A stretch of DNA of 64,000 nt. Source: Chionis minor (taxonomy: Eukaryota > Chordata > Aves > Charadriiformes > Chionididae). The position numbers were made by a program, and so were the translations under genes. The stretch spans positions 62,001-126,000 of the forward strand of contig VZSF01000982.1 in NCBI GenBank assembly GCA_013398295.1, written 5' to 3'. Below the pieces are notes generated by a model. That model saw only the letters and a program-made list of their open reading frames with translations. It had not been told where the DNA came from and ran no database searches. Of the stretch, positions 24,377 through 35,565 are shown in pieces (the stretch's first letter is position 1; each line of letters starts with the position of its first letter).

Positions 24377-27300
24377 CCAATTCGTTTCTTCTTTCTGCCA
24401 TGCTGACATCTGTGCCGGTTTTCAGCCTGTTTGAAGAGTTCTGCCGTGTTCCAGCAAAAGCAGATCATTCCTCCTGGTGGTTTACCATGGGAGTCAAATT
24501 CGAGAACTTGTATGTTTTGGGTTTGAAACGTGGGATGCTACTGAAAACCACTGACATGACAAAGCAATGGCTGGGATGTTGGCTTCGTTCTTTCTGCATC
24601 ACTGGAGGAGACTGCACTGAAGTGGCATCACTAACCTTTATTATCTTTTTAAAGGATTTTAGCAGCTTGGGCTGTATGTGATCTTCCTTTAAAACTTTCT
24701 AAGGAGAATAGCTTTCTAAACAGCCATCGCACTCCTTGCTGTTCCCTACCTCCTGCTACTGTTTAAAACTTGGTGAATGAGAGGAGCTATTAATAATTTG
24801 TACCCTACTTTTCTTAACATAAATAAGTGAAAGCTCTCCATCTCATGCTAAATACCGTGAAACCTTATGATCAAAGGAATTATGAGTATGTTAGCCTCAA
24901 ACTTGCCTGACATTCATTTGAATTCTGCTGCTCTAATAACACCCTTTAAATTATTCCTACATCATTCAAGCTACAGGTAGTTTTTTGACATGCACATTCC
25001 CCTTTCTTTTCTAGTGCACTTTTTCATTTTGATCACTGTTGTCTAAACTGTTTGAATAGAATGTCATTCATTTGTGTCATTATTGGAAATACTAACTGTG
25101 TGTCTGTCACACACTTCCCACACTAGTGGTGAAGTTCAAACACTTAAATGATGGTTGAGGGAACAGTAACAACTTATGGGTCTTCTAAAGTGCCTCACAC
25201 AGGACTCAAATATAGTGCTCCTACATAAGATCACTGCAGGGAGGGGTTTTCAGCCTTCCTTTTTCTCTGGTTTTTCTTCTGCCCGGTTCTTCAAAGGAGA
25301 AGCTGCTTGTGGTGTCCCAGCGTGATTAGTGAATAGGACTATATTGCGGGCACAGGCAATGCTTCATCTTAGGCTCCAGCTATATATCAACATTTATAAA
25401 TAGATCAACCTGATACATTTTCGAGACACCTAGTGTTGTGGAGATTTTATTTGATTTGTGCTTCTTCAGAAAGGATAATTATGACAAATGTTTCCATTAC
25501 CTATTGCTAGTGCTTTGGGAAAGGAAGAAGTCTGTGATTGCAATTAGCTCCTGTAGACAGCAGGAGAACTTTAACTAAAACTAAGTTTGCTTTAGTGTTA
25601 ACTGTTTCCTTTGCAGAAATCAGTACTCTCTGCGGTCTAACTTTTCTGTGGGTAAGGTAGACGCTGAATGTTGGACACAGCATTTAGGCCAAGTGGGCAC
25701 AACAGCTTGACACTGAGTGACAGCACTACGGAAGTCACACAGGTTTGAACCACGAAGTGTACTTGCTCCATTCCTCCCTTGACTGCAGTTTGCCTGGTTG
25801 GAACTCTCACTTTCCAGTTTCTATGAGTTCTGTCTCTGATCTACCCGAGGTGATCCCTCTTAGACAAAATCCTTGGATGACTTCTTCCAAGTCTGCTGCC
25901 CCACTTGCTGATCTGGCCGTCTTCCTTTTTCAGCGGAGGCTCTTTCCCTGGTGGACACTTAGCTCCCTCCAGTTTCAAGAATGACTTGCAAAAAATTCTC
26001 TAATCTCTTAATTCACAAAATGTTTAATTTTCCAGGGAAAGGCCACCCATCGCTGACCTCCTTAGGTTAATTTTTTCCCTGCATGGATGTGTTGTTGTTC
26101 TCTGCCCCCATCGGTCAGGAGAGCAGAGAAGGCTCTTCACTTCCGTTCCTTTCTCCTCCCCACCTCCAAAATCAGAAACACTATTAGGCACTGCAAGAAA
26201 GAAAAAAGTACTGTCTTGGAGGTTGCAGAATAGGAAAGGTTCATCTTCTTCCCATCTTTTGGGTTGACAAGTCATGACAACGTAAATCACAAATCCATTC
26301 AGAGAGATTGGAGCAACAGGCACGTCTGCTGGCCACTCCAGTCAGGAGACCTGTACTGGATTCAGAGGCTGCAGCATTTGAGTCAGGAAATTGTTATGAT
26401 TTGCCTGAATTACGATTGAGTATATAGTTGGTTGAATTTTTAGGTACTCTTAGTTGTATGCAGTAATAGCAACACATCAGTAGGTAGTACTCTACTAATT
26501 ATTTCCAGTAGACCCAGCAAGACTATTTGTATTGGGCAGTGTGATTTATACCTCACGGAGTGTATCAGGATTCGGTGTTAAGGCACATGGCTGATGTACT
26601 CTAGTACACAACTCCAAGCTATTATGAAAGAAGGTGTTTTAAATGGACTTTACCTGGGAAGATCTCTTGAAATCACTATGTGACTTTTGTCTCAGCAGTG
26701 GCTTGCTGTTCCCTTCTTAGGAGTGCAGACTTGCTATATAACCTATCTACAGCAGGATAATCAGAACGGTTAACCACCGTCAGTCAGTTTCACATCTGCA
26801 GTCTGTCTTCCTTTTCAAAATTACTTACATTAGCCTGCTTTCTTGACACTCATGGTATGGGATGAGGGGCTTCTAGAAATGTTTACACAGAAAGTATTAA
26901 CATAAGGTGATTCCCATTCACTTTCTGGTTAATACTTGATGACTCGGATTATTATCCCATGCAGATGGCCAACACTTATCATAGTTTAAAGTTTTCCTTG
27001 TGCAGAATTTGTAACTCAATCTCTGTTCCTAAAGTTGAAGATCTTTTCACCTCCTTTCAGATGGCTGAGGTGCTTAACTAACTGCCTTTACCCGTTATGG
27101 CTGGCTTTTGTTCTTCCTCTCTTGCAAGACTGATCAGCACTACAAATTAGTCTGGTTTTCCAAAAGGGACAATTACATAGGTAATTTTTCATTTGCCATG
27201 TTCAAAGCTTCACTTAATTCTTTCAAGTTCTATGTTATGTCAGAATACACAGATTGTTGAGATTACAGTATGCATACATATGAGTTTAATTGGACATCAC

Positions 27301-28999
27301 TCACCGGATTTTACCAGTCATCTGACCAGTCTGATGTGGCTGCTTAAGTCTCTGCAATGCCTTGAAACTATTCAGTGGGACCAGCTGCATGTAAAGATGA
27401 AGGCTTTTGAGTCCTCTGCAAGTACGCTGCAGTATTAGTGCCGTGCATATGCGTAGCCTCTTTTTGCCTTGAATTCCCTCAATAATCCTGGCTCCTGATG
27501 AAGATTTTATGTACTTTAACCAGATCTTCTAAGTGTGGACTGCTGTTTTTCACCATTTACACCATTGTACTTCATGACTATACTTAATCAAGCATTTGCA
27601 ACTAATTTCAATGCAAAAAGGATTAAGATTTCCAAATAACAGGTCTGGTTACATCTTCTTGTATCAGGTCATGAAGGAATGTAAGTGACAAGGAGTCTGT
27701 AAGGTTGTCCTACTATCTTGTAACACAAACTTTGAACATCCAAAGCTTGCATCATCTATGATTCACCCAGCTCTACATTTTTACTTGTTAAAAAGCTCTA
27801 AAGAAACTTGCGACATATTTATCACGATTAGTTCTCTGAAAATGCCAACACAATTACACAGTTCTTTGCATGGAAACACTCTGTAATAACACTGAACTTG
27901 TGTCATACAGGGCGGAACACGGGAGCCTTCCTATGGAGTGATGAATGCAAAGGAGCCACATCCTTTTGTTGGGGAAGATCATGTCGGTTCCTCCAAGTCA
28001 CATGACTTCTCGTTTTGTGCTTTACTCACAGTTCAGCTAACATCTTATTGCCTCATATTACGTTGTACGGGTCTGTTCGTAGGCACACGACAGACACAGT
28101 TTTAAAGGCTGAGTCAGTAACTAAAAAGCAAGAAAATTTGTAGAACATAGTTTCTCTTTTGCGAGTGAACTTTTTTGAGCAGGGTCATGGCTACTTTAAT
28201 TGCAAGCTGTGGTTGAGGCCCTTCAGTTGTCAGAGGAGAGCAGAAGAGGGATTGGTAAGTAAGGGAAGGGAATTCGCCTGGCACCGCCAAGGCCACACAG
28301 GCTTATTGGGTCTTGACAGCTCTTCAGTGCTTGGCTTCTCTTAAAGCCAAGGGTTCAGCTCCGTGACGGCGGGGAATGGTGCAGAGAGCTGACTAGAAAT
28401 ACGAACCCCAACTGACTTCAGTCTGTTTTGGGTAATAATGACTGTCTAAGTCTATTTGCTTCAGCTGTGGTTGAAGCCACACACCTGGTGTCATGGGATA
28501 TGCAACAGAAATCTAAGGGGAACAGCAAATAGTCAAGACTCTGTGAGCCGATCCCTTCCTGTCCATGGTTTTCTTTGAGAAAAAGAAAGAAAAGCTATCT
28601 TTCTCAAGGAATATTTCATCCAAAAAAATTCTGTCAAAATTCCTTGATGAGCTAAAAAATAGGCTGAGGGCCATAATGAGTTCCCCTACTCACTGCAGGA
28701 GCTACCCACATCCAAAAGCACGCAGCAGCCAGAAAGGGAAGCAGCATCTTAATACTTCCCTCTCTTTTCAGGCTGGGGAAACGGGATGGATAGTGCTAGG
28801 ACAGTGATACGGCACTTTAAAGGACGTGGTGGGTAATTGTTCCTGTCGTCTTCTCCCTCAACCATTTGCCCTGGAGCACTGAGGAGTTTTGGTTCAGTTC
28901 TGGTCCTTGAGCGGTTCCCGATGCAGCATGACTGCGTTCCCCTTTTACAGTCAGTGACCAGTGTAGTCTCGTTCTCATCTGTTTCTGTACACTAGCAAG

Positions 29000-29014
29000 A
29001 AAAAAAAAAAAAAA
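29000..29014 (+). repeat. Poly-A run (15)
   Basis: Uninterrupted A run. I looked upstream for a retroposed gene copy that would explain it and found none recognisable. Confidence 0.85.
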
Positions 29015-29170
29015 TGAAGCTGGGTGACCTGCCAAGGTAACCTTATAAATTTCAGTGACTTTAAAAATTTCATCAACCTTAACCATATGTGCTGAATGCC
29101 CCCAACAGCTGCAGGTTAAGAAGGGCATTCAACATGTAATTACCTCAAAATTGACTTTTTTTCTTTCTAG

Positions 29171-29319
29171 TGCCCATGAGTCTATCCTTGCCATGGCTGG
29201 CTGGCTCCCATTCAAGTGATGATCCAGCACGCTGCATGCTGGTGATGCAGCAGCCACCACCGAGCCCACTGAAGCATAGGACAAGCTGGAGCGGGGAGGG
29301 GGGGAGAGGGGTGGGGAAG
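29171..29319 (+). other. Candidate exon (unrecognised, open throughout)
   Basis: A 149-base segment bounded by a strong acceptor (GACTTTTTTTCTTTCTAG ending at 29170) and a strong donor (GGGGAAG|GTAAGTAAG, GT at 29320-29321). The other two frames are closed by early stops. The third is open for 49 codons from 29173 to 29319, ending exactly on a codon boundary. It has a methionine codon at 29176 in a fair context (GCCCATGA). The predicted peptide has a Gln/Pro patch (MQQPPPSP, about residues 25-32 of the frame) followed by basic and Gly/Arg-rich residues from the G-rich 3' end. I recognise no protein or domain. It could be a coding internal exon (phase 1 in, phase 0 out), an alternative first coding exon, a non-coding RNA exon, or chance. 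Evidence against coding: no recognisable homology and a low-complexity end. Confidence 0.3.
29293..29316 (+). other. G-quadruplex motif
   Basis: Four or more G runs with short loops on the plus strand: GGGG (29293-29296), GGGGGGG (29298-29304), GGGG (29308-29311) and GGGG (29313-29316). This satisfies the usual G3+N1-7 rule. It sits at the 3' end of the candidate exon, immediately before the donor-like site at 29320, where G-rich RNA could affect splicing if the exon is real. Confidence 0.65.
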
Positions 29320-29321
29320 GT

Positions 29322-31795
29322 AAGTAAGTGCTGCTCTTAAACCTAAATATCACCTTTCACATTTTGAAACTTTTTTTTTGCATAAAATGTCGCAAAAATA
29401 TGCAATAGGCATTTTTATTCTGTTTTGATTTGGGGGTTGGTTGGTTGGTTGTTTTTTAAATGGCCACTTAATAGTCCGTCTCTGCAAACAAGCTGTTCTG
29501 CATGAGGCTTCTTGGACAATTGCAGCTTTGCTCGCGGTGGCAGCTGGGCAGACTGGGTTACGCTTACGAAAGGGAGGACTGAAGCAGACTGCACGTATTT
29601 ATAGCCTGGTGCTGAGTGTTGCTATTGATGTCAGGGCATTCAGTGTCTGTGTTAAAGTTATGGCTGGCATGTCACTTTTGAAAACCAAACTGTTAATTTA
29701 TGGAAAGTATGCTTAGAGCAGTGATTTGCTGGAATAGATTGGGTTTTCCTCCTAGAAATGTTGGGTGAGGTGATCACAATCCCTCTTGGACTGAGGAACA
29801 GTGGCTGAATTAAATCCATCAACAAGTTTAGAATTACGGTAGTGCAAACAGAGCAATTCTAGGTTCGACACGTGGTACTGCCTATAAGGCAGTAAGGAGA
29901 TTATGCTGTACAACCCAAGCGTAAAGGACCTCAATTTCCTGCTTGTTGTAAGGCATTTAGACCCTCTCACCAGAGGAGAAAGACAGTGTCTCTGCTACAT
30001 GGAGCTTCCTCCTGCCTGTGAAGTGTATTGTGCTGTGGCAAGTCACTCATTACCTGTGTTACACTGGAAATAGTGAGACTGGGAAAGAAGTTCTGCGCTT
30101 ACACTTGAAAATATTGATGCCCTTTTTGTGAGAAGTGTGCATCCCAGTTGCTGGGCTTGAGTCTCTGCAGTGATACTAAGAGTGGGATTTCTCTGACGGA
30201 TTGTAGATGTCTGCATCAGAGTGACTTGTCTGGGCTCTTCTTACACTCTATGGAGAGAAATGCACGCTTTTAGGGCACGATGCATTGCATCCTAGAAGTG
30301 TGCCTTTAGGCATCCGAAGGGATCAGACCATATTTGGCCCTGAAGTGCCAGTTTCGAGTGACTTATTTGGTATCGGTGTATGCATCTGCAGGTGTCCTAA
30401 GTAAGCGTGGTGACCCCTTGAGGGCCTGATGAAGGAGACTAAAACTGACTCCTGAAAACAGACGGTGCCTGAAAAGAAAACAAAAATCACTTAATGTGAG
30501 AAGTCTTCATCATGTCCCATAGCCTGTGACCTTCATTAAGACTTTTAGGAATGCAGGGGCCCGTGAGAGGACTTGCTGCAATCCTGTGCTACTAACTGTG
30601 TTTCGTTCTGATCACTGCTAAAGCTGGGAAGATCAGCATTCATGGTGCCACTTGTTCCTACTTAGGAATTGTTTTTTATTCCTAGCAGGTTTGTTCTTAA
30701 TAACGTTCATGCATCTGACTTTGCCATCGCGATCACGTATTGATTAAATTCAACACTTGACTTAGTTTTTAAACTTGAGTAATCTGTCACCATCTATAGA
30801 TAACTGTTTTTCTAAATATTCTTCAACTCAAACTTCTGTATATTTAATATAAACTTTTATCTGATACAATGAAAGAACTTAATTCTACGCTTGCATTGCC
30901 ATCCAGAAAAAGGCCTTTCTTCATACAGAATGTGTACTTAGGTAGCAAGTGGATAACACTGTATTACCTCTTCACACTTAAAATCTCAGGAACCGTAATC
31001 TATTGCAAGTAGTAGTGCAGGCACAGTGATACAGAATCAATTAGTTGTTTTTACATTACACATGCAGACTCCACATTTCCTGAAATGTCACCGAAAGACA
31101 AGCTTTAGTAAAAATCCTGTAATTAAAGTAGAAGTTCTGCCTAATGTGAAGTGCTAGCTGCTGTTTTATCAGCATAATGAATAGGGCGAGAAGAGATTAC
31201 CTCCCCAATCAAGCTCCTGCACTGGCTAAAGTGCAGTGCTATTTCAAACCAACAGCAAAGCCTGTAGGTAGTCATCAGTTGGTGGAATTGGCAGTGTCAG
31301 TGTTGTAAATCAGCGGGTACTCTGTATTTTCAGAGCTGTTGCAGTGCAGCAGAAACATAGGTCTAATTTCCTGTGATTTCTCATTTTAGTGCTTGAAGGC
31401 TGGTTTTAATAGAAGAGCCATGCATCCTAAAAATGGTAATGCCGAATTATAATTTATTTATCGGTGCTTCCTCTAAATCATGATGGGTTTTGTTCCTGGG
31501 CTTTTGTACTTAAAAAGGAGAGGAGCATCCTAAAGGGTACATTTTGAAGGTGAGGAGGTGTTTTTTGCTTTAAGGAAAACTATGCTTTTTGGGGGGGTAT
31601 ATATTCTGTCTTCAGGTTCCTTTATTTCAGTGATGACAAGATTATAAATCTGAGAAGCTGGCTTCTGGTCTGTCTTATACTCAAACGGATGGAATGTATA
31701 TTTTTATAGCTTTAATGTATTTTCTGATAGTATATATAGGAAAAATGCTTAGTGAGTAAAAGCACGTAACACAGAGTCAGTAAAAATGTGGGCCT
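29322..31795. other. Non-coding stretch, no gene seen
   Basis: No supported gene. A short (TTGG)n run lies at about 29436-29450. The rest looks unique, with modest AT bias. Confidence 0.5.
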
Positions 31796-32140
31796 TAGTG
31801 ACTCAGCCACAAGTTCCCTAGTCAGATCCCTTGACATCTCTTGGGTTTGTTCCCTTATTGCTGAATTGAGGTGATGATGTCAACCTTTCAGGTGAGCAGT
31901 TTTTTCTTCATTTTGATGAAAGTTTTGAGAGGACAGAAATTAAGCCTGCTACCCTACTCTGCTACATACGTTCTCCTTCTGTATCAGTGCTGGGCTGAGG
32001 ATTTTTTTGAGGAAGTCTCTGCCCTTTTACAGTTACCTGTGAACTCTGCTTGTAAAATGGGAAAAATAATGTTAGTCCTTTGATTTCTGTTGGTGAAACA
32101 TGCCCTGTAAAAGCTAAATATCATTTACTATTCAAATTCC
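31796..32140 (+). mobile_element. MIR/CORE-SINE-like pieces, two in tandem
   Basis: Two separate blocks on the plus strand follow the tail half of tRNA-derived amniote SINEs. At about 31796-31890, 'cttgacatctcttgggtttg' and 'ttgaggtgatgatgtcaacc' parallel 'cttaacctctctgagcctca ... atgaggataatgatacctacc'. At about 32015-32140, 'cttgtaaaatgggaaaaata' is followed by 'ttctgttggtgaaacatg' and 'aaaagctaaatatcatttac'. This parallels 'ctgtaaaatggggataat ... tctactgatgaaaagcg ... gagctaggtattatt'. The second block is the more convincing. Both are old and non-functional. The open frame at 31871-32083 plus lies across them and is not a gene. Confidence 0.55.
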
Positions 32141-33519
32141 ATTAGATGAGAAGTATTGTGTTTTGGGGAGATTCCCACTGTGGCCAGGGCTATGAAGTGT
32201 AAATTACAAGAGAGCAGCAAGGATGAAATTAAAGCATGTCCTATAGTAATAGTTGTAGTGTAGCCGGGTGTCAGGACTGCATCTATGTACACACCCAAAT
32301 TAGTAATTTCCTGTGTGGTCTGGGAGCCAGTTAGTCATGTACGTAGATGAAGCAGTGGGTTGGCTTGAGACAATGGACCAACTTGAGACAAGGCGGTTGA
32401 CTTAACTCTACCTTCACAGCAAAGTATTTGACTAACTAATGCAGGAGCTCTCCTGGTAGGAGTTTCAGAACTGTAAATTCACGCAAGCAGCTCCTGCCAT
32501 GTCTTCACCGATTGGTAGGAACTACTTTTAGGCCTCCACCTGTTGATTAACATTCTGGGTGGAGAACATGGTCATATGACGCTCCCCCAGGTAGTTCCTT
32601 TTGCAGAACTGACCAGATCATACCCAGACAAGGTGCTTGTCCATAATCAGTAAGACCTGTTCCTGAAGATGCAGAAATGGTCGTTCAGGACATCTTTTAG
32701 GTGTAGATGAGATATTTAGGAGATGTTTGTAGGTAATTTAAAATAACGTGTAGCAAAGGAACATGCATGTGCTGGGGTGGTCATGTAGGATGTAAGAATT
32801 CAGCAGACTGAGGAGTCTCACGTTTCCTTCAGGAGCCTCATTAATGACAGCTTCACAAAATAGTTGGAAATTTTTACACTGGAATGTTTGAGTGGAATTC
32901 TCCCATTAGAGAATGTTCAAGAAACTTCCTAGTCAAGCCTTAGCTTTGAAGAGAGTGGTGAGACGACAGAGAAATGTATTCCTGGGTATGCTTCAAGTTG
33001 GGTATGCGGCTGAGAAAGGAGCTGGTTGGGTGAACTGTCCCTTACTCACTGGTCAGAGTTTCTGGTGGTTTAAGAGAGGTGTACTTGGCACTGACTCTTT
33101 GGTTATACTCAGGAAGTTTGAAAGAAATGAGTCTTGACAACAAGGCAAGCAGCATTTTGATATTTCAGCCAAGCTGGAGGAGGCTTTGTAAATGAATACA
33201 CTTAAATATTCCATTTGGGTTTTCCTCCCAGCAATATCCCTTTTTATACTTGCAGGAAATATCACTGTGATCAAAAATACCTCAAAGAAAATGTAAAGAC
33301 TTTCTAAATGCAACACCTTGAAAACTTAGTCAAACTTTGTAGACATACGTTATGAATTGATTTTTGGAGAGACAATGAACCACACGTGCCCCAAAGGAAC
33401 TTAGAGTTTATATTTCTCTTCCTGGGTTATGGGTGTCATATATAAACTGTAATGGAGTTATTTGATGCTGGGAACTGCAGAATATTTTGGCCTGATTATT
33501 AGAATTTTCTTTCCGTCAG
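32141..33519. other. Non-coding stretch, no gene seen
   Basis: No exon, RNA or repeat family recognised. Confidence 0.45.
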
Positions 33520-33668
33520 TTGCACTCTGCATTGCAAACTTTGGAGCTCACAGGATCAGGAAGTTTTATTATAGCATATTAATTACTTGCTATTTCAATA
33601 TATGGGGTGGAGGTGCTATTTACACAAACTTAGCTGATCTGTCCTTAAGACTGCCTGTGACAGATCAG
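33520..33668 (+). other. Weak candidate exon (unrecognised)
   Basis: Bounded by an acceptor-like site (TTTTCTTTCCGTCAG ending at 33519) and a consensus donor (ATCAG|GTAAGTG, GT at 33669). One frame is open across the whole segment and ends on a codon boundary. It belongs to the 73-codon open frame 33462-33683. The translation is aromatic- and Ile-rich and matches no family I know. The acceptor's pyrimidine tract is short. Most likely chance or a cryptic splice pair. Confidence 0.15.
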
Positions 33669-33669
33669 G

Positions 33670-34994
33670 TAAGTGTTTTTTAACTCTGTCAAAATAGCCA
33701 GCCAAGGTTAGTTTGAAAAACCTGAGCCAAAGTAGGGGGAAGCATACAGCACTAAAATAGGCATAAAACAAAGAGAAACTTAAACATATTTTCTAGGGAT
33801 CATAGAAAACTGTGGACTTGGCATTTTGCAGGGAGGAATACAAAAATATTTTTTATGATCTGTGGAATGACAATTCCTTCCCTTTTGAATATGGGGGAAT
33901 ATTAGAAATAGCTCATGAGTGGTGGACTTTTTAAATGCAACACAGCCAGCAGTAGAAAGTCAAGCAGTGAATGGACATCTTTGGAATAAATACACTTAGG
34001 CTGGCTCACCACAACTTCGTGAGCCTTGTGCAGTGAGAGGAGAGATGTGGCTGGTGGTGAAGTCTCCATTGCTGGCCCAGTACCTATGTACTGTAAAAGC
34101 CACCCAAGTAACCAGCAGACAGCAAGGATAGACAGCAGTGTGCCATCTAACAGTTTTCTTTCCCTCACATGAACTTTTCACGGAGCAAACCTCTGTAGGT
34201 GAGGACAGGATGGCTTTCGGCCAGAGAAGAGCATAAGAAAGAAGGGGGGAGAGTTTTTCTGGGCTCTGGAGCACGAGAAGACAAAAGTAAAAGGATAAAT
34301 TTATGACAATGCCATGCTATATGATACAGTGGTAATTCAAAAGTGGACCCCTCTGTACCTTATTAAATGAAACACTTTTAAAAATGTTTGACTTTGCCTC
34401 TGCTCTGTCCTTTTGGATCTTGAGGCAGGTTGGAGGGTGCATCGGTGCGGTAGTTGCCATCACTCTGGTGAGCATCGTCATTATTCCCAAACCCCCCGCA
34501 GCCCCTTCCACGTGGAGGAGGGCGCACGTTTCAAGGCATGAACAGGAGTTTAGGCAACAGGGCAGTCTGTGTGACCTGAGCTACCCCTGAGCAGCTTTCC
34601 CACTGTTGCAGTGGGAGCTTCAGTACCCTTGAGTAAGGTGTGTGGCAGAACCAGGAATGAAGAGCAGTGGGGGATCCACCGAGAACACGTTCTCTTTCTA
34701 TTGGGAGTTCAGTAGTGTGCCCTCCGAGTGAAAATGCTAAATGGGAGATACACCCTGCCTCGCTTTTGATGTGGAGAGAGAAGGGAAGAGGAGCAATTTA
34801 GCCTTAGATTCTTTAATCTCTTTGTGAAATACTGTGAAGCTTTTCTTACTCTGGAGGGAATTTGGGTTTTATAAAAATGGAGGTGTTAGTGCGTAAGTCT
34901 GTAGTGCTGTCATTTGAGAAGTGAAGTAGATTCCACTCTTAAGGAAGTCACAGAAAGACTTCATGTGTGGAGCCCACTGGCGTGATTGACTAAA
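33670..34994. other. Non-coding stretch, no gene seen
   Basis: No supported feature. Overlapping minus-strand open frames at 33902-34274 (88 and 92 codons) are in different frames of the same DNA and have no recognisable domain. Confidence 0.45.
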
Positions 34995-35565
34995 GGATAT
35001 TTTCCAGGAAGTCACAGTGTCTTAATCCAAATTTTCAATAAATGGAGTATCTAGCACTTCCTTTCGTAGTTTGTTTCAAAGGTTAATCACCCTCTCTGCT
35101 AGAAGCAGAGGCATTAATTCTCATTTAAATTTATCCAGCTTCAGCTTCCAGTCATTGGTTCTTGTTATGTCATTCCACATTAGATTAAATAGGCCTTTAA
35201 TATTGACATTTTCTCCCTGAAGAGGTACAGCTTTGCTGTAGTAAAATCTCTTCTTTGTCTTATTTTGAAAAGCTAAACAGTTTTAACTTCTTAAATCCCT
35301 CACTGTAACGCCTTTTCCCAGCTCTGGGTTCAGCATCATGTTTGTTCCTTGGTTTTATTTTATTCTTGTAAAAGGAAAATGGCAGAATGCTATGTGATGT
35401 TCTAGTGTTGCTCCCATTGATGCGATATTTAGAGGTATAGTTATCTTTCTCCTAATTGTTGCTGTATTTATCCAACCCAGGATTACATTTGATATCTTTG
35501 CCGCATTGTCTGTGTCACATCTTATCTCAGTCCAACTTATTTGCCATTTTTGAGAGAAACGGGAG
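34995..35565 (-). mobile_element. Old CR1/L3-like LINE fragment
   Basis: Read on the plus strand, the block follows the reverse complement of the CR1/L3-type 3' region closely and in order: 'gtagtttgtttcaaaggtta' and 'atcaccctctctgc', then 'cagcttccagtcattggttc' with 'ttgttatgtcattccacatt', 'ttgaaaagctaaacag', 'aatccctcactgtaacgcc', and finally 'ggattacatttgatatcttt' with 'gccgcattgtc'. On the minus strand this is the end of ORF2 plus 3' UTR. No reverse-transcriptase frame remains. The many substitutions and gaps point to an old insertion, of the type shared by birds, turtles and crocodilians. The short minus-strand open frame at 35355-35570 is a by-product. Confidence 0.8.

Larger units (their letters stand above)
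24036..29170. other. Non-coding stretch, no gene seen
   Basis: About 5 kb without supported genes. The longest open frame (24166-24681 plus, 171 codons) runs through a T/G-rich low-complexity patch that yields a Phe/Leu/Trp/Val-rich string, so it has no protein meaning. A 16-base near-repeat (AGCTGTGGTTGAGGCC at 28205 and AGCTGTGGTTGAAGCC at 28463) and a 15-base poly-A at 29000-29014 are the only other local features. Confidence 0.5.

Noticed and set aside
24166..24681. 171-codon plus-strand open frame, the longest in the window
   Set aside because: It runs through a T/G low-complexity tract, the translation is Phe/Trp/Val-rich with no domain, and a frame of this length is expected about once by chance in 64 kb.
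28205..28478. 16-base near-repeat (AGCTGTGGTTGAGGCC / AGCTGTGGTTGAAGCC), 258 bases apart
   Set aside because: Too short to separate from chance, and similarity stops at both ends.
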